Below, in pieces: positions 27,839-38,185 of a DNA stretch of 64,000 nucleotides. The notes under the pieces are model-generated. The model was not told where the DNA came from and did no database searches. It was given only the letters and a program-made list of their open reading frames with translations. The stretch covers positions 372,001 through 436,000 of the forward strand of contig NZ_UPSE01000453.1 in the NCBI RefSeq assembly GCF_900573885.1. The letters run 5' to 3'. The position numbers were made by a program, and so were the translations under genes. This DNA comes from Pseudomonas viridiflava. Its GTDB lineage: Bacteria > Pseudomonadota > Gammaproteobacteria > Pseudomonadales > Pseudomonadaceae. The stretch's first letter is position 1, and each line of letters starts with the position of its first letter.

Positions 27839-27903
27839 TGTGGGAGCGGCTTCAGCCGCGATGCTGTTTATAAAAAAGCATCGCGGCTGAAGCCGCTCCC
27901 ACA
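27839..27903. repeat. REPIN, GGGAGCGGCTTCAGCCGCGATGC type
   Basis: TGTGGGAGCGGCTTCAGCCG and its complement flank a short A/T-rich loop, giving an almost perfect 28-bp stem directly after the mltF stop. It may also end transcription. A half copy of the same REP type lies at 55467-55492. Confidence 0.88.
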
Positions 27904-27916
27904 CAAGCACGTCCAA

Positions 27917-28405
27917 TCATTTTTCGGCCTTCGCCCGCCGCTGTTTGAAAAACTCACTCAACACCGCACTGCACTCCTCCGCCAACACCCCGCCCTCCAC
28001 CATCACCCGATGGTTGAGAAAGATCTGGTCGAAGAACTTGCCCCGGCTCTGCACGGCGCCGGCTTTCGGCTCGGTGGCGCCGAACACCACGCGGTTGATG
28101 CGCGCGTGCACCAGCAAACCCGCGCACATGCTGCACGGCTCTAGCGTGACGTACAGCGTGCTGCCGGGCAGCCGGTAGTTTTCCACCGCAGCGGACGCCG
28201 CGCGGATGGCGACCATTTCGGCATGGGCGCTGGGATCAAAGGTGGTGATCGGGCAGTTGAAGCCACGCCCGATCACTTCACCGTTCTGCACCAGCACCGC
28301 GCCCACCGGCACCTCGCCAAGGCTCGCGCCATGCGCGGCGAGCGCCAGGGCTTCGCGCATAAAGTGCGAGTCCTGGCTGCGGTCGATGATCTGCACTTTT
28401 CTCAT
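27917..28405 (-). CDS. tadA: tRNA-specific adenosine deaminase
   Basis: A 162-residue zinc enzyme converting A34 to inosine in the tRNA-Arg(ACG) wobble position; essential in bacteria. The zinc ligands and catalytic Glu are visible: HAEM (His61, Glu63) and PCSMCAG (Cys91, Cys94). MREALALAAHG and PVGAVLV are typical. The next gene upstream is the multicopper oxidase, 16 bp away and in the same direction, so co-transcription is likely. Confidence 0.96.
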   Translation of the reverse strand: MRKVQIIDRSQDSHFMREALALAAHGASLGEVPVGAVLVQNGEVIGRGFNCPITTFDPSAHAEMVAIRAASAAVENYRLPGSTLYVTLEPCSMCAGLLVHARINRVVFGATEPKAGAVQSRGKFFDQIFLNHRVMVEGGVLAEECSAVLSEFFKQRRAKAEK

Positions 28406-28421
28406 GCCGTACTTAATCCAT

Positions 28422-29789
28422 TTACTCGACGAGGATGGAAGCCATCAACCCGGTTTCCATGTGGTCGATCACGTGGCAATGGAACATCCACACGCCTGGA
28501 TTATCGGCCACCAACGCCACTCGCGCCGTTTCGTTTTTGCCCAGCAGGTAGGTATCGGTGAAGTACGGGATGATTTTCTTGCGGTCCGAACTCAGCACTT
28601 TGAAGCTCATGCCATGCAGGTGGATCGGGTGCTGATACTGCGCCATGTTGCGAAATTCAAGGATGTAACTCTGCCCCAGCTTCATCGTGGCGATGGGCCG
28701 GTCGGCGCAGGTCTTGTCGTTGATGTCCCACGCCTTGCCGTTGATTTGCCAGAACGCCGGCGCGCGGCCATTGGTGGTGACCGACACGGCGCCCACCCAC
28801 TCGAATTTGAAGTCGAGCACTTCGGCGTTCTGCAAATCCGGCTCCGGAATCGGGTTGGCCGGCAGTTGCGGCGGCCATTCACCGGCGACCTCGTCGCTCG
28901 CTACCGAGCGGAACGTGGCCAGGCGCACCGGCCCGTTGCGCAGCGGCAACTCGGTGCCAGCCTCTGGCACTTTCAACGCCAGGCACACACGCATGCCGGG
29001 GCCGATCCAGTATTCCTTGCCGAACGGCCGTGGCTCGATCGGGTTGCCATCCAGCGCATACAGCCGCGCGTCCGCGCCCGGCAAGTTGAGGCGGTAGGTC
29101 ACGGTGTTGTCGAGGTTGAAAATGCGCAGTCGCACGATCTGTCCGGCCGGCAAATCAATAGTCGGCAAGTGCTCGGCATTGATCGTCGAATAGCTGCCCG
29201 CCGTGCCGCCACGCGCCGCTTCACGGGGAATGCTGAACGGCGTGAACGCACCCTCGGCGTCGATGTGCCAGGTTTTCAAACTGAGCGAGCGCTCATGCTT
29301 GAAGCCCGTCGGCTCACGCTCTTCCACCACCAGCGGCCCGACCAGACCGTGGCCCAGTTGCTCGCTGCTCAATACATGAGGGTGGTACCAGAAATTGCCG
29401 GCGTCCTGGGTGCGGAACTGGTAGTCGAAATACTCGCCCGGCAGCACCGGCAGCTGCGACACATAGGGCACGCCGTCCATTTCCAACGGCAGGCGGATGC
29501 CATGCCAGTGAATGGTGGTCGGCTCGCTGAGCTTGTTGATAAAGCGCACCCGCAACCAATCGCCCTGACGGCTGCGCAATTCCACACCGGGCGCCGAGCC
29601 GTTATAGGCCCAGGCCGGGGTTTTGTGACCGGCCACCAGCTCCAGATCCATGGGCGCGGCGATCAACTCGTAATCATGGGTAGTGCTGCCCAACGGCCGT
29701 CCAAGCCAATAACGAACTCCTCCGGCACCAAGGCCAACGGCGGTCAGACCAAGCAGGCCACCGAGAATTTGTCGACGTGTAAAAGACAT
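28422..29789 (-). CDS. mco: Multicopper oxidase (Tat-exported, bilirubin/copper oxidase type)
   Basis: A 455-residue periplasmic multicopper oxidase. A twin-arginine signal (FTRRQILGGLLGL) precedes three cupredoxin domains. All four copper-binding blocks are visible: HWHGIRLP, YHPHVLSSEQ, HPIHLHGMSF and HCHVIDHMETGLM. It should oxidise Cu(I), Fe(II) or phenolics with O2 reduced to water. The ATG at 29789 was preferred to a GTG 12 bases upstream. In P. aeruginosa the orthologue lies between tadA and guaA; here a TonB receptor and a Fic gene intervene. Confidence 0.92.
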   Translation of the reverse strand: MSFTRRQILGGLLGLTAVGLGAGGVRYWLGRPLGSTTHDYELIAAPMDLELVAGHKTPAWAYNGSAPGVELRSRQGDWLRVRFINKLSEPTTIHWHGIRLPLEMDGVPYVSQLPVLPGEYFDYQFRTQDAGNFWYHPHVLSSEQLGHGLVGPLVVEEREPTGFKHERSLSLKTWHIDAEGAFTPFSIPREAARGGTAGSYSTINAEHLPTIDLPAGQIVRLRIFNLDNTVTYRLNLPGADARLYALDGNPIEPRPFGKEYWIGPGMRVCLALKVPEAGTELPLRNGPVRLATFRSVASDEVAGEWPPQLPANPIPEPDLQNAEVLDFKFEWVGAVSVTTNGRAPAFWQINGKAWDINDKTCADRPIATMKLGQSYILEFRNMAQYQHPIHLHGMSFKVLSSDRKKIIPYFTDTYLLGKNETARVALVADNPGVWMFHCHVIDHMETGLMASILVE

Positions 29790-29956
29790 GGGTACAGACA
29801 CCTTTAAACGATAAGGGACTTCGCTGGCCCATCAGGAATTCAGGTAATGGCCGGTCTCTGTCGGACTGGCTTTGAGGAAAACGGTCGGCGCGCATTATGA
29901 CCGAAGGCCGGCCTGGCCTGCATGCTTCTGATCGATTCGCCCGGCTCCATAAGCAC

Positions 29957-29984
29957 AAAAGCCCACCTGTATAAGGCGGGCTTT
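29957..29984 (-). terminator. Terminator downstream of the TonB receptor gene
   Basis: On the minus strand AAAGCCCGCC pairs with GGTGGGCTTTT around TTATACA, followed by T-rich sequence. It lies about 38 bases past the receptor stop and before mco. Confidence 0.8.
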
Positions 29985-30021
29985 CGTGGTGCAGCGGCGG
30001 CCATTACAGCCAGCCGCCGGG

Positions 30022-32172
30022 TTACCAGTTGTAGCTGACCTTGGCGGTAATCTCGCGGCCAGGGTTGTAGAAGTTGGCAGTGCCCGAACCTACTACGTGC
30101 TGCTCGTCCAGCAGGTTGCTGACGTTGAGGGCCAGGTCGGTGCCTTTGTAGATTTTGTAGTTGAGGGCAGCGTCGAAGAGGGTTTCGCCGTCGGTTTTGC
30201 CGTTGTTTTCGGTGGTGAAGTAATACGACCCAATGTAACGGGCGCCCAGGCCGATACTCGCATCGGTGCCAGGCACGTCGTAGTAAGCCCACAGCGAAGC
30301 GGAGTGCTCCGGCGCAACGGCAAGATCATTATCCTTGATAGACAGGATCCTATTATTGCCTTTATCCACCGCACCCTTCTTAACTTCAGAGTCCAGATAG
30401 GAGTAACCGCCCACCAGGCTTAGGTTTTCAGTCAGTTCGGCTTTGGCTTCCAGGTCAAGACCGCGCGCGTGGGACTCGCCTACGGTTTGTTGTTCGATGA
30501 GGCCGCTGTCCAAAACAACCGCGCTGGAGACATTTTCCTGGTTCAGATCATAAGCGGCGGCCGAGAAGATCGCGTTCATGCCCATAGGCGAATATTTCAC
30601 GCCAACTTCGTACTGTTTACCTGTCTCTGGCTTAACGCCAACATCTGGCGGTGACACCGACTCCACCATGCTGACGTAGGTGGAAACCTCATCGGAAACG
30701 ATGTAGGTCAACGCCGTGCGGTAAGAGGTTTTGGCAATGTCGTCGTTTTCCTCCGCAGCTGCACCACCGAAGTAAGCCTTCTTGCTGGACAGCTCCATGA
30801 AGTCGCGGCGCGCGCCGGCAGTCACGATAAAGCGCTCGTAGAACGACAGGTTCTGCTGCAGAAACAGCGACTTGGTTGTCGCCTCGTCCTTACCCACAAG
30901 ATACGGCACGGCGCTCGCCGCAACACCTGTATGTACTGGGTTGGCGACATTGATGGGCCTAGCTAGGTCGTAGACCGTAGTAGCGTCTGTCGAGGAGTCG
31001 AGATACTCGACGCCCACCAAAGTGCTGCTGTCGATATTTTCGAATCGCTGATCGTATTGCAGCATCACGTTGCCGTTGAGTTGGTGAGCATCAGTGTCAG
31101 TACCGAACTTATAGCGCTGGATCGTGTTGCCGACGGTAGTGGAAGGATCGTCGTAGAGGAACACGTAGCCAAAGTCGTCAGTAAGGTCGGTGTAACGCAG
31201 GTTGCTGCGCACTACAAAGCCATTGTCGAAGTCATGGGTAATGTTGCTGCTGAGGCTGGTGCGCTCAACATCATGGAAGTTATAGCTCGGCTCGCCAAAG
31301 AACTCGTCGCGGTCGTATTCTTTGTCCAGCGGATAGCCACCGCTGTTGGGTGAGCTCTCGGTTTTCAGATGATCCAGAATCACGGTTGCCGAGGTGAATT
31401 GGGTGGGGGCCCAAGTCAGGCCACCCATGACCAATTCATCGTCGTCCTGGGAATGATCGTACTCGCGCTCGCTGTCCTGCTTCTTGGCAGTGAAGCGACC
31501 AGCCAGTGTTTTGCTGTCGTTAAGAGCGTCGCCCACATCGACACCGACTTCTTTGTGGTCGAACGAACCGTACGTTACGTAGCCTTGACCGAATGAATTG
31601 AAGCGCGGTTGTTTGCTCACAAAGTTTACCGAGCCACCTGCGTCTGCCGGGCCGAACAGTGTGGAGTTGGCGCCACGGATAATTTCGATGCGCTCATAGG
31701 CGAACGGGTCTTCGCGCACGCCGCGCATGGAACTCAAGGTCAGCCCATCACGGTAGGTGGTTGCCTGGAACCCGCGAATCTGGAAATAGTCGTTGCGATC
31801 ATCAGAGCCGTAGAAGTCAGTGACCACACCCGGCGTGTACTGCAGCGCTTCTTCGGTGGTGTTAACGCTGCGCTGTTCCATTTCCTTCTGCGTAACCACA
31901 GAAACAGAAGCCGGCGTATTGAGAATGCTGGTAGCGACTTTGCCGCCTACCCACAACTCCTGCGCCACTACGGTTTGCGAGTCGTCGCCGCTGTCGGCAT
32001 TGGCGTTGACGATAATTGGGGCAAGACGATAAGCCTCGTCCTCACTCGCCGCTGCTTCTTCGGCTTTCGCGCCCAAAGGTGCGCCCACCAACGGCACACA
32101 AAGCATCACGGCAGCAGCCGTGCGCTGCTTGGCCGAGCGGCCGTTAACAAACCCGGTTTTATTTTTGCGCAT
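30022..32172 (-). CDS. TonB-dependent siderophore receptor
   Basis: A 716-residue outer-membrane receptor. The signal peptide (about 1-37, ending LGAKA) is followed by a plug domain (about 75-190: TPASVSVVTQKEMEQRSVNT, YFQIRGFQATTYRDG, IEIIRGANSTLFGPADAGGS) and a 22-strand barrel ending GREITAKVSYNW with a terminal aromatic residue. It should import an iron-siderophore, powered by TonB-ExbBD. There is no long N-terminal signalling (STN) domain, and no sigma/anti-sigma pair adjoins, so control is probably by Fur alone. Base composition looks more AT-rich than its neighbours, and the gene interrupts conserved mco-guaA order. Confidence 0.93.
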   Translation of the reverse strand: MRKNKTGFVNGRSAKQRTAAAVMLCVPLVGAPLGAKAEEAAASEDEAYRLAPIIVNANADSGDDSQTVVAQELWVGGKVATSILNTPASVSVVTQKEMEQRSVNTTEEALQYTPGVVTDFYGSDDRNDYFQIRGFQATTYRDGLTLSSMRGVREDPFAYERIEIIRGANSTLFGPADAGGSVNFVSKQPRFNSFGQGYVTYGSFDHKEVGVDVGDALNDSKTLAGRFTAKKQDSEREYDHSQDDDELVMGGLTWAPTQFTSATVILDHLKTESSPNSGGYPLDKEYDRDEFFGEPSYNFHDVERTSLSSNITHDFDNGFVVRSNLRYTDLTDDFGYVFLYDDPSTTVGNTIQRYKFGTDTDAHQLNGNVMLQYDQRFENIDSSTLVGVEYLDSSTDATTVYDLARPINVANPVHTGVAASAVPYLVGKDEATTKSLFLQQNLSFYERFIVTAGARRDFMELSSKKAYFGGAAAEENDDIAKTSYRTALTYIVSDEVSTYVSMVESVSPPDVGVKPETGKQYEVGVKYSPMGMNAIFSAAAYDLNQENVSSAVVLDSGLIEQQTVGESHARGLDLEAKAELTENLSLVGGYSYLDSEVKKGAVDKGNNRILSIKDNDLAVAPEHSASLWAYYDVPGTDASIGLGARYIGSYYFTTENNGKTDGETLFDAALNYKIYKGTDLALNVSNLLDEQHVVGSGTANFYNPGREITAKVSYNW

Positions 32173-32280
32173 GCTTGCGATCCTTGATCTTCAACAACTT
32201 CAGCCGAAGGAACTCGTTGCACCGCGAGCAAGGCGGCGCCATCCCAAATTTTCGGAGGAGATTGTATTAGAAAACCACTC

Positions 32281-32299
32281 GCAAATGACAAAGATACGC
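32281..32299. promoter_or_regulatory. Candidate Fur box upstream of the TonB receptor
   Basis: GCAAATGACAAAGATACGC matches 11 of 19 positions of the Fur consensus by hand count and lies about 110 bases upstream of the start in an AT-rich stretch. The match is weak and is supported mainly by the nature of the gene. Confidence 0.3.
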
Positions 32300-32360
32300 A
32301 AACACAAACGAGAAAATATTTGCCTGAGCGAAACGCGCGCTGTTCGCTCACCGGCGCTGC

Positions 32361-33974
32361 TTAGTGATCGATCGCTCGCCCCGGCTTATAGCGCTCAACG
32401 ACAGCTTCGCTAACAGCTTCCGCCGTCTGCAAAGCACGAGTAACCGCCTCGACGATTTCAGCCCACACACCAGGGCTCGCCAGAATCGGCATCTCTTTGG
32501 CGAGCACGTTGCTCAACTCCCCAGCGTTCTGCTCAATCGAACGCAGCACCCGGTCGGCCTGTTGATCGGGCATTTCCACCACTTCCTTTAACGCAGCACG
32601 GGCACGCATATGACTGCGCAGGTAGCGAGACTCCTCGCGCATTTGCTCCGTCAGCGTCCGCTCGATGATGTTGGCCATGAACACCACGTGCGGGCTGAGA
32701 TCCGGATAGCGCCACAGCGGCTTCGCCTGGTCGGCGCCGGTAAAGGCGAAGTTCGACACCACGCCGTCGGGAAAAGTGGTTTGCCTCGGCTCGAAAACCA
32801 CATGTTCGCGAACCGATTGCATCAGCGGTTTGGAAACCTCGTCCAACACTCTGTCGTAGCCACGACGTTCGCCTGCATCGTCGGTGATGACAGCCGAAAT
32901 CGGCAAAATAACCGGGTCGGGTATCACCCCGTCGCGTCGCAAGATGTCGTTAACCAAAAACCGGTGAACGCGGCCATTCCCGTCCGCCAGAGGGTGGATA
33001 TATACAAAACCAAACGCGGCCACAGCGCTGCGCATCACGGCAGATTGCCCCGTCGTTTTTACAAGGAAGGTGCACAGCCCTTCGAGCATGGCGGCAACGT
33101 CTTCTGCCGCTGGCGCCACGTAATGCACCACTTCCTGATAACGAACGGTCTCACCCACGAATACCGGCGACTGGCGTACGCCGAAGTGGGTCATGGTCGT
33201 GCGATCACCTAGAATTTCCCGCTGCAACTCAGCAAGCGCAGCGTCGGTTAGCGGCACTTCACCTTGGCCTGTGCGCCTGGCCATCGCATCGGCGAAACGT
33301 TGGACTCGCCCCACCCGATCGGATTCGCCTTCTATGGCAAAGCTGGCTTTACTTTCGCGCAGGGTCATCCACACGGCCGAGCGCATCAGCAGGTCCTCAC
33401 CAAATTCAGCGGTGAGCTCGCCGAACAAGTGCGCTACGTCCAGACCACAAGCGAGGTTGACGGCATCCGTTTTGACCAGAATGGGGCAGAAGACGCGGGT
33501 GCCAGGCAAGTTGTCATTCACTCGCCAGCGCTGCACCTTAACAACGTGTTCAGGAGAGGCGGCCATCAGCTTCGCCGCGTCGATGGCATCCACATAATTG
33601 CCACCTAAACGCTCAGGTACCTGCAACAGGTTTCCCGTTAGCCACTCATACAAAAAGGCGGCGCGGCGCGCGTATTGGCCGGTAGGCTCGGCGTTTATCC
33701 AGGCTTGAACGAACTCGGGCCCGGTCTGTTGGAACAGCCGAGCCAAGAATTCTAAATGAGTTACTTCGTGTCGCAGATGGAACTGCAAATGCGCGGCTGG
33801 CTCAGCAGCCGGACGCATCGCTTCGGTGTAGGTTTCCAGGCGGAAACCATCACTGACCTGCGTCGCGCGTCGACCTCCCAGCTGACTGAGCACAGGGAGG
33901 CGAGCAAGGGCAATGACATCATAGGCCTGAGCCAACCAAGCGGCGCCAATCGGGTTTGCGGGCAAGTCGATCAT
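32361..33974 (-). CDS. Fic-domain protein (class II, self-inhibited AMPylase type)
   Basis: A 537-residue protein. The Fic active motif HPLADGNGRVHR lies at residues 327-338, with the catalytic His and the nucleotide-binding GNGR. An inhibitory-helix motif SFAIEG (S-x-x-x-E-G, about 211-216) lies upstream, placing it among class II Fic proteins whose helix blocks ATP. Fic enzymes usually transfer AMP to target hydroxyls. The N-terminal about 200 residues are a family-specific extension and the C-terminal about 150 residues are helical. The ATG at 33974 has an AGGAGAGG ribosome site. No antitoxin-like small ORF adjoins, so a toxin-antitoxin role is not supported. Confidence 0.88.
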   Translation of the reverse strand: MIDLPANPIGAAWLAQAYDVIALARLPVLSQLGGRRATQVSDGFRLETYTEAMRPAAEPAAHLQFHLRHEVTHLEFLARLFQQTGPEFVQAWINAEPTGQYARRAAFLYEWLTGNLLQVPERLGGNYVDAIDAAKLMAASPEHVVKVQRWRVNDNLPGTRVFCPILVKTDAVNLACGLDVAHLFGELTAEFGEDLLMRSAVWMTLRESKASFAIEGESDRVGRVQRFADAMARRTGQGEVPLTDAALAELQREILGDRTTMTHFGVRQSPVFVGETVRYQEVVHYVAPAAEDVAAMLEGLCTFLVKTTGQSAVMRSAVAAFGFVYIHPLADGNGRVHRFLVNDILRRDGVIPDPVILPISAVITDDAGERRGYDRVLDEVSKPLMQSVREHVVFEPRQTTFPDGVVSNFAFTGADQAKPLWRYPDLSPHVVFMANIIERTLTEQMREESRYLRSHMRARAALKEVVEMPDQQADRVLRSIEQNAGELSNVLAKEMPILASPGVWAEIVEAVTRALQTAEAVSEAVVERYKPGRAIDH

Positions 33975-34156
33975 CAATCCTCTCCTGAGGAAAATGAGTT
34001 TTAACCTGCACAAAACCGATATGAAACAGCGAAATTGGCAGCTAACGATTAAAGTTGCACAAAAATCGTTAAAAATCACCTTTTCCGCTCAAAAACGATT
34101 AGAGCACTGACGAGCCATCCATGGCTGTCAGCTGTGAGCGCTTGGAAATCGCTCCG

Positions 34157-35734
34157 CTATTCCCACTCAATCGTCGCAGGCGGCTTGCTCGACACGTCGT
34201 AGGTCACGCGCGAGATGCCTTCGATTTCGTTGATGATCCGCCCACTCACTGTTTCAAGTAGTTCGTAGGGCAGGTGCGCCCAGCGTGCGGTCATGAAGTC
34301 GATGGTTTCGACGGCGCGCAATGCCACAACCCAGGCGTAACGACGGCCATCGCCCACTACACCTACCGACTTCACCGGCTGGAACACGACGAAGGCCTGG
34401 CTGACTTTGTGGTACCAGTCGGCTTTGCGCAGTTCTTCGATGAAGATGTGGTCGGCGCGGCGCAGCAGGTCGGCGTATTCCTTTTTCACTTCGCCGAGGA
34501 TGCGCACGCCCAGGCCCGGGCCGGGGAATGGGTGGCGGTAGACCATGTCGTACGGCAGGCCGAGCTCCAGGCCCAGACGGCGCACTTCGTCTTTGAACAG
34601 TTCGCGCAGCGGCTCGACCAGTTTCAGGTTCATTTCTTCCGGCAGGCCACCCACGTTGTGGTGCGACTTGATCACGTGAGCCTTGCCGCTTTTGGCGCCA
34701 GCCGACTCGATCACGTCCGGGTAAATGGTACCCTGGGCGAGGTATTTGATGTTGTCGAGCTTGCAGGACTCGGCATCAAACACGTCGATAAAGGTGCGGC
34801 CGATGATTTTGCGCTTCTTCTCCGGGTCGGCTTCGCCGGCCAGGTTGTTGAGGAACTGCTCTTCGGCGTTGGCGCGAATGACTTTGACGCCCATGTTTTC
34901 CGCAAACATGGCCATTACTTGCTCGCCTTCGTGCAGACGCAGCAGGCCGTTATCGACGAATACGCAGGTCAGCTGGTCGCCAATGGCTTTGTGCAGCAGT
35001 GCGGCAACTACCGACGAATCGACACCGCCAGACAAGCCCAGCAGCACGTTGTCGGTACCAACCTGGGCGCGAACCTGGGCGATGGCGTCTTCGGCAATTT
35101 TCGACGGGGTCCACAGCGCTTCGCACTCGCAGATGTCGAGAATGAAGCGCGAAAGAATGCGGCCACCTTGTTTGGTGTGGGTCACTTCCGGGTGGAACTG
35201 CACGCCGTAGTAACGACGCTCGTCGCTGAACATGCCGGCAATCGGGCAGCTCGGGGTGCTGGCCAGAATGTGGAAGTCTTCCGGCATTTTGGTGACTTTG
35301 TCACCGTGGCTCATCCACACATCGAGGCCGAACACGCCGTCGGCATCCACATGGTCTTCGATGCCATCGAGCAGGCGGCTTTTGCCGACCACATCAACGC
35401 GGGCATACCCGAACTCACGCAGCTCGGAGCCTTCTACCTTGCCGCCCAGTTGCTCGGCCATGGTTTGCATGCCGTAGCAGATACCGAAAACCGGCACGCC
35501 AAGATCGAATACCGCCTGCGGGCAACGCGGGCTGTTGGCGACATGCACCGACTCCGGGCCGCCAGCGAGAATCACACCTTTCGGGGCGAACGCGCGGATC
35601 GCGTCTTCGTCCATGTCGAACGGATGCAGTTCGCAGTACACGCCAATCTCGCGCACACGGCGGGCGATCAGTTGGGTGTACTGAGAGCCGAAGTCGAGGA
35701 TCAGGATGCGGTGGGCGTGAATATCGAGGGCCAT
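34157..35734 (-). CDS. guaA: GMP synthase (glutamine-hydrolysing)
   Basis: A 525-residue enzyme turning XMP into GMP. The N-terminal glutamine amidotransferase domain carries the nucleophile in [14 protein letters not shown] and His/Glu in QFHPEVTHT. The ATP-pyrophosphatase loop is [14 protein letters not shown]. The C-terminal dimerisation domain ends TIEWE, the standard terminus. It is downstream of guaB with 98 bases between, in the usual guaBA order. Confidence 0.98.
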   Translation of the reverse strand: MALDIHAHRILILDFGSQYTQLIARRVREIGVYCELHPFDMDEDAIRAFAPKGVILAGGPESVHVANSPRCPQAVFDLGVPVFGICYGMQTMAEQLGGKVEGSELREFGYARVDVVGKSRLLDGIEDHVDADGVFGLDVWMSHGDKVTKMPEDFHILASTPSCPIAGMFSDERRYYGVQFHPEVTHTKQGGRILSRFILDICECEALWTPSKIAEDAIAQVRAQVGTDNVLLGLSGGVDSSVVAALLHKAIGDQLTCVFVDNGLLRLHEGEQVMAMFAENMGVKVIRANAEEQFLNNLAGEADPEKKRKIIGRTFIDVFDAESCKLDNIKYLAQGTIYPDVIESAGAKSGKAHVIKSHHNVGGLPEEMNLKLVEPLRELFKDEVRRLGLELGLPYDMVYRHPFPGPGLGVRILGEVKKEYADLLRRADHIFIEELRKADWYHKVSQAFVVFQPVKSVGVVGDGRRYAWVVALRAVETIDFMTARWAHLPYELLETVSGRIINEIEGISRVTYDVSSKPPATIEWE

Positions 35735-35832
35735 GATTCAGTCTCGTCTAATCAATCGGTAACAGTCGTGGTTCAGAAACAACTCGGGGCTGAATAGAAC
35801 AGCCCCGGTTGCTTAACGATTTGCGTGAAGGC

Positions 35833-37380
<1,548 letters not shown>

Positions 37381-37434
37381 TTAGATCAATCAGGCTTTTC
37401 CCAAACAAACTCAGCTGCTCTGCTCCCCTCTCCC

Positions 37435-37528
37435 GCGTGCGGGAGAGGGGCCGGGGGTGAGGGCCCGCCGTCACGCAGATCAAAAAACAAAAGCCCCTCA
37501 CCCTAGCCCTCTCCCTAAGGGAGAGGGG
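37435..37528. repeat. CCCTCTCCC-type inverted repeat element, copy 2
   Basis: CCCCTCTCCCGCGTGCGGGAGAGGGG forms one hairpin (arms CCCCTCTCCCGC and GCGGGAGAGGGG) and CCCTCTCCC-taag-GGAGAGGG forms the second. It is of the same family as 3450-3543 and lies between guaB and the next minus-strand gene. Confidence 0.75.
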
Positions 37529-37547
37529 ACTGACCGAGTAGCCTCGC

Positions 37548-38102
37548 TTACTCCCAATCCACCACCACTTCCCGCACCCCAAACCGCAACCGCTCGCCGA
37601 ACTCTTCTATAAAGGAAGGCTTGAACCCCGCCTCGCCCCAGTTATTGAAAATAAACCCGAGATTGGAAAACCCGCACGGCTGCAAAAACAGAAAGCCGTT
37701 GATGTCGTCTTCAAAGCCACACAGCGGGCAGGTGAAGTTGTCGCTCACCTTTGGCATCCACTCGTCCAGGCTGTCGAACAGCGCCTCGCCCACTTCCTTG
37801 CGGCACTGCGGGCAGCCGGCTTCTTCGAGGAAGTTTTTCGTAGGCGTATAGATGCAGCGTTTGGTCACCACCTCCAACCCATTCACCGGCTGGCCAAACG
37901 GCAAGCGGTCGGGATGCAAGACAGCGCGCCTGGCGCCGGGTGCGATGGCGTAGGCCATACGATTGCCGGTGCGCCCGCAGGTGCTCAGTTCCGGCTCGAC
38001 GACGTTGCGCTGCACCAACCAGCGCAGCATCAGCCGCGCCCGCGCCTCGTGGTTGGGAAAGGTGGAAATCTGTGGCACCAGAATGCGTTGTTGCTCAGCC
38101 AT
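37548..38102 (-). CDS. Uncharacterised Cys-pair (zinc-ribbon-like) protein
   Basis: A 184-residue protein I cannot assign. The N-terminal about 60 residues are basic and helical (ARARLMLRWLVQRNVV). Two CXXC pairs, CPQC (about 98-101) and CPLC (about 126-129), look like a zinc ribbon, followed by the hydrophobic block DDINGFLFLQPCGFSNLGFI. No signal peptide or TM segment is seen. Similar proteins adjoin xseA in other pseudomonads and have sometimes been labelled sugar ABC transporter ATPase, which the sequence does not support (no Walker motifs). It is divergent from xseA. Confidence 0.8.
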   Translation of the reverse strand: MAEQQRILVPQISTFPNHEARARLMLRWLVQRNVVEPELSTCGRTGNRMAYAIAPGARRAVLHPDRLPFGQPVNGLEVVTKRCIYTPTKNFLEEAGCPQCRKEVGEALFDSLDEWMPKVSDNFTCPLCGFEDDINGFLFLQPCGFSNLGFIFNNWGEAGFKPSFIEEFGERLRFGVREVVVDWE

Positions 38103-38185
38103 GCTCGGCCCCGAAATCAAAACGACATGCAGTTTAACAGCCCGCGCCTTTGGCTCGCGGCGCTTAAGCCTCTATCATGCCCGGC

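Noticed and set aside
32361..34156. Fic toxin-antitoxin module
   Set aside because: No small antitoxin ORF adjoins, and the inhibitory motif lies within the Fic protein itself.
37548..38102. ABC transporter ATPase annotation used for similar proteins
   Set aside because: No Walker A, Walker B or signature motif; only CXXC pairs are seen.
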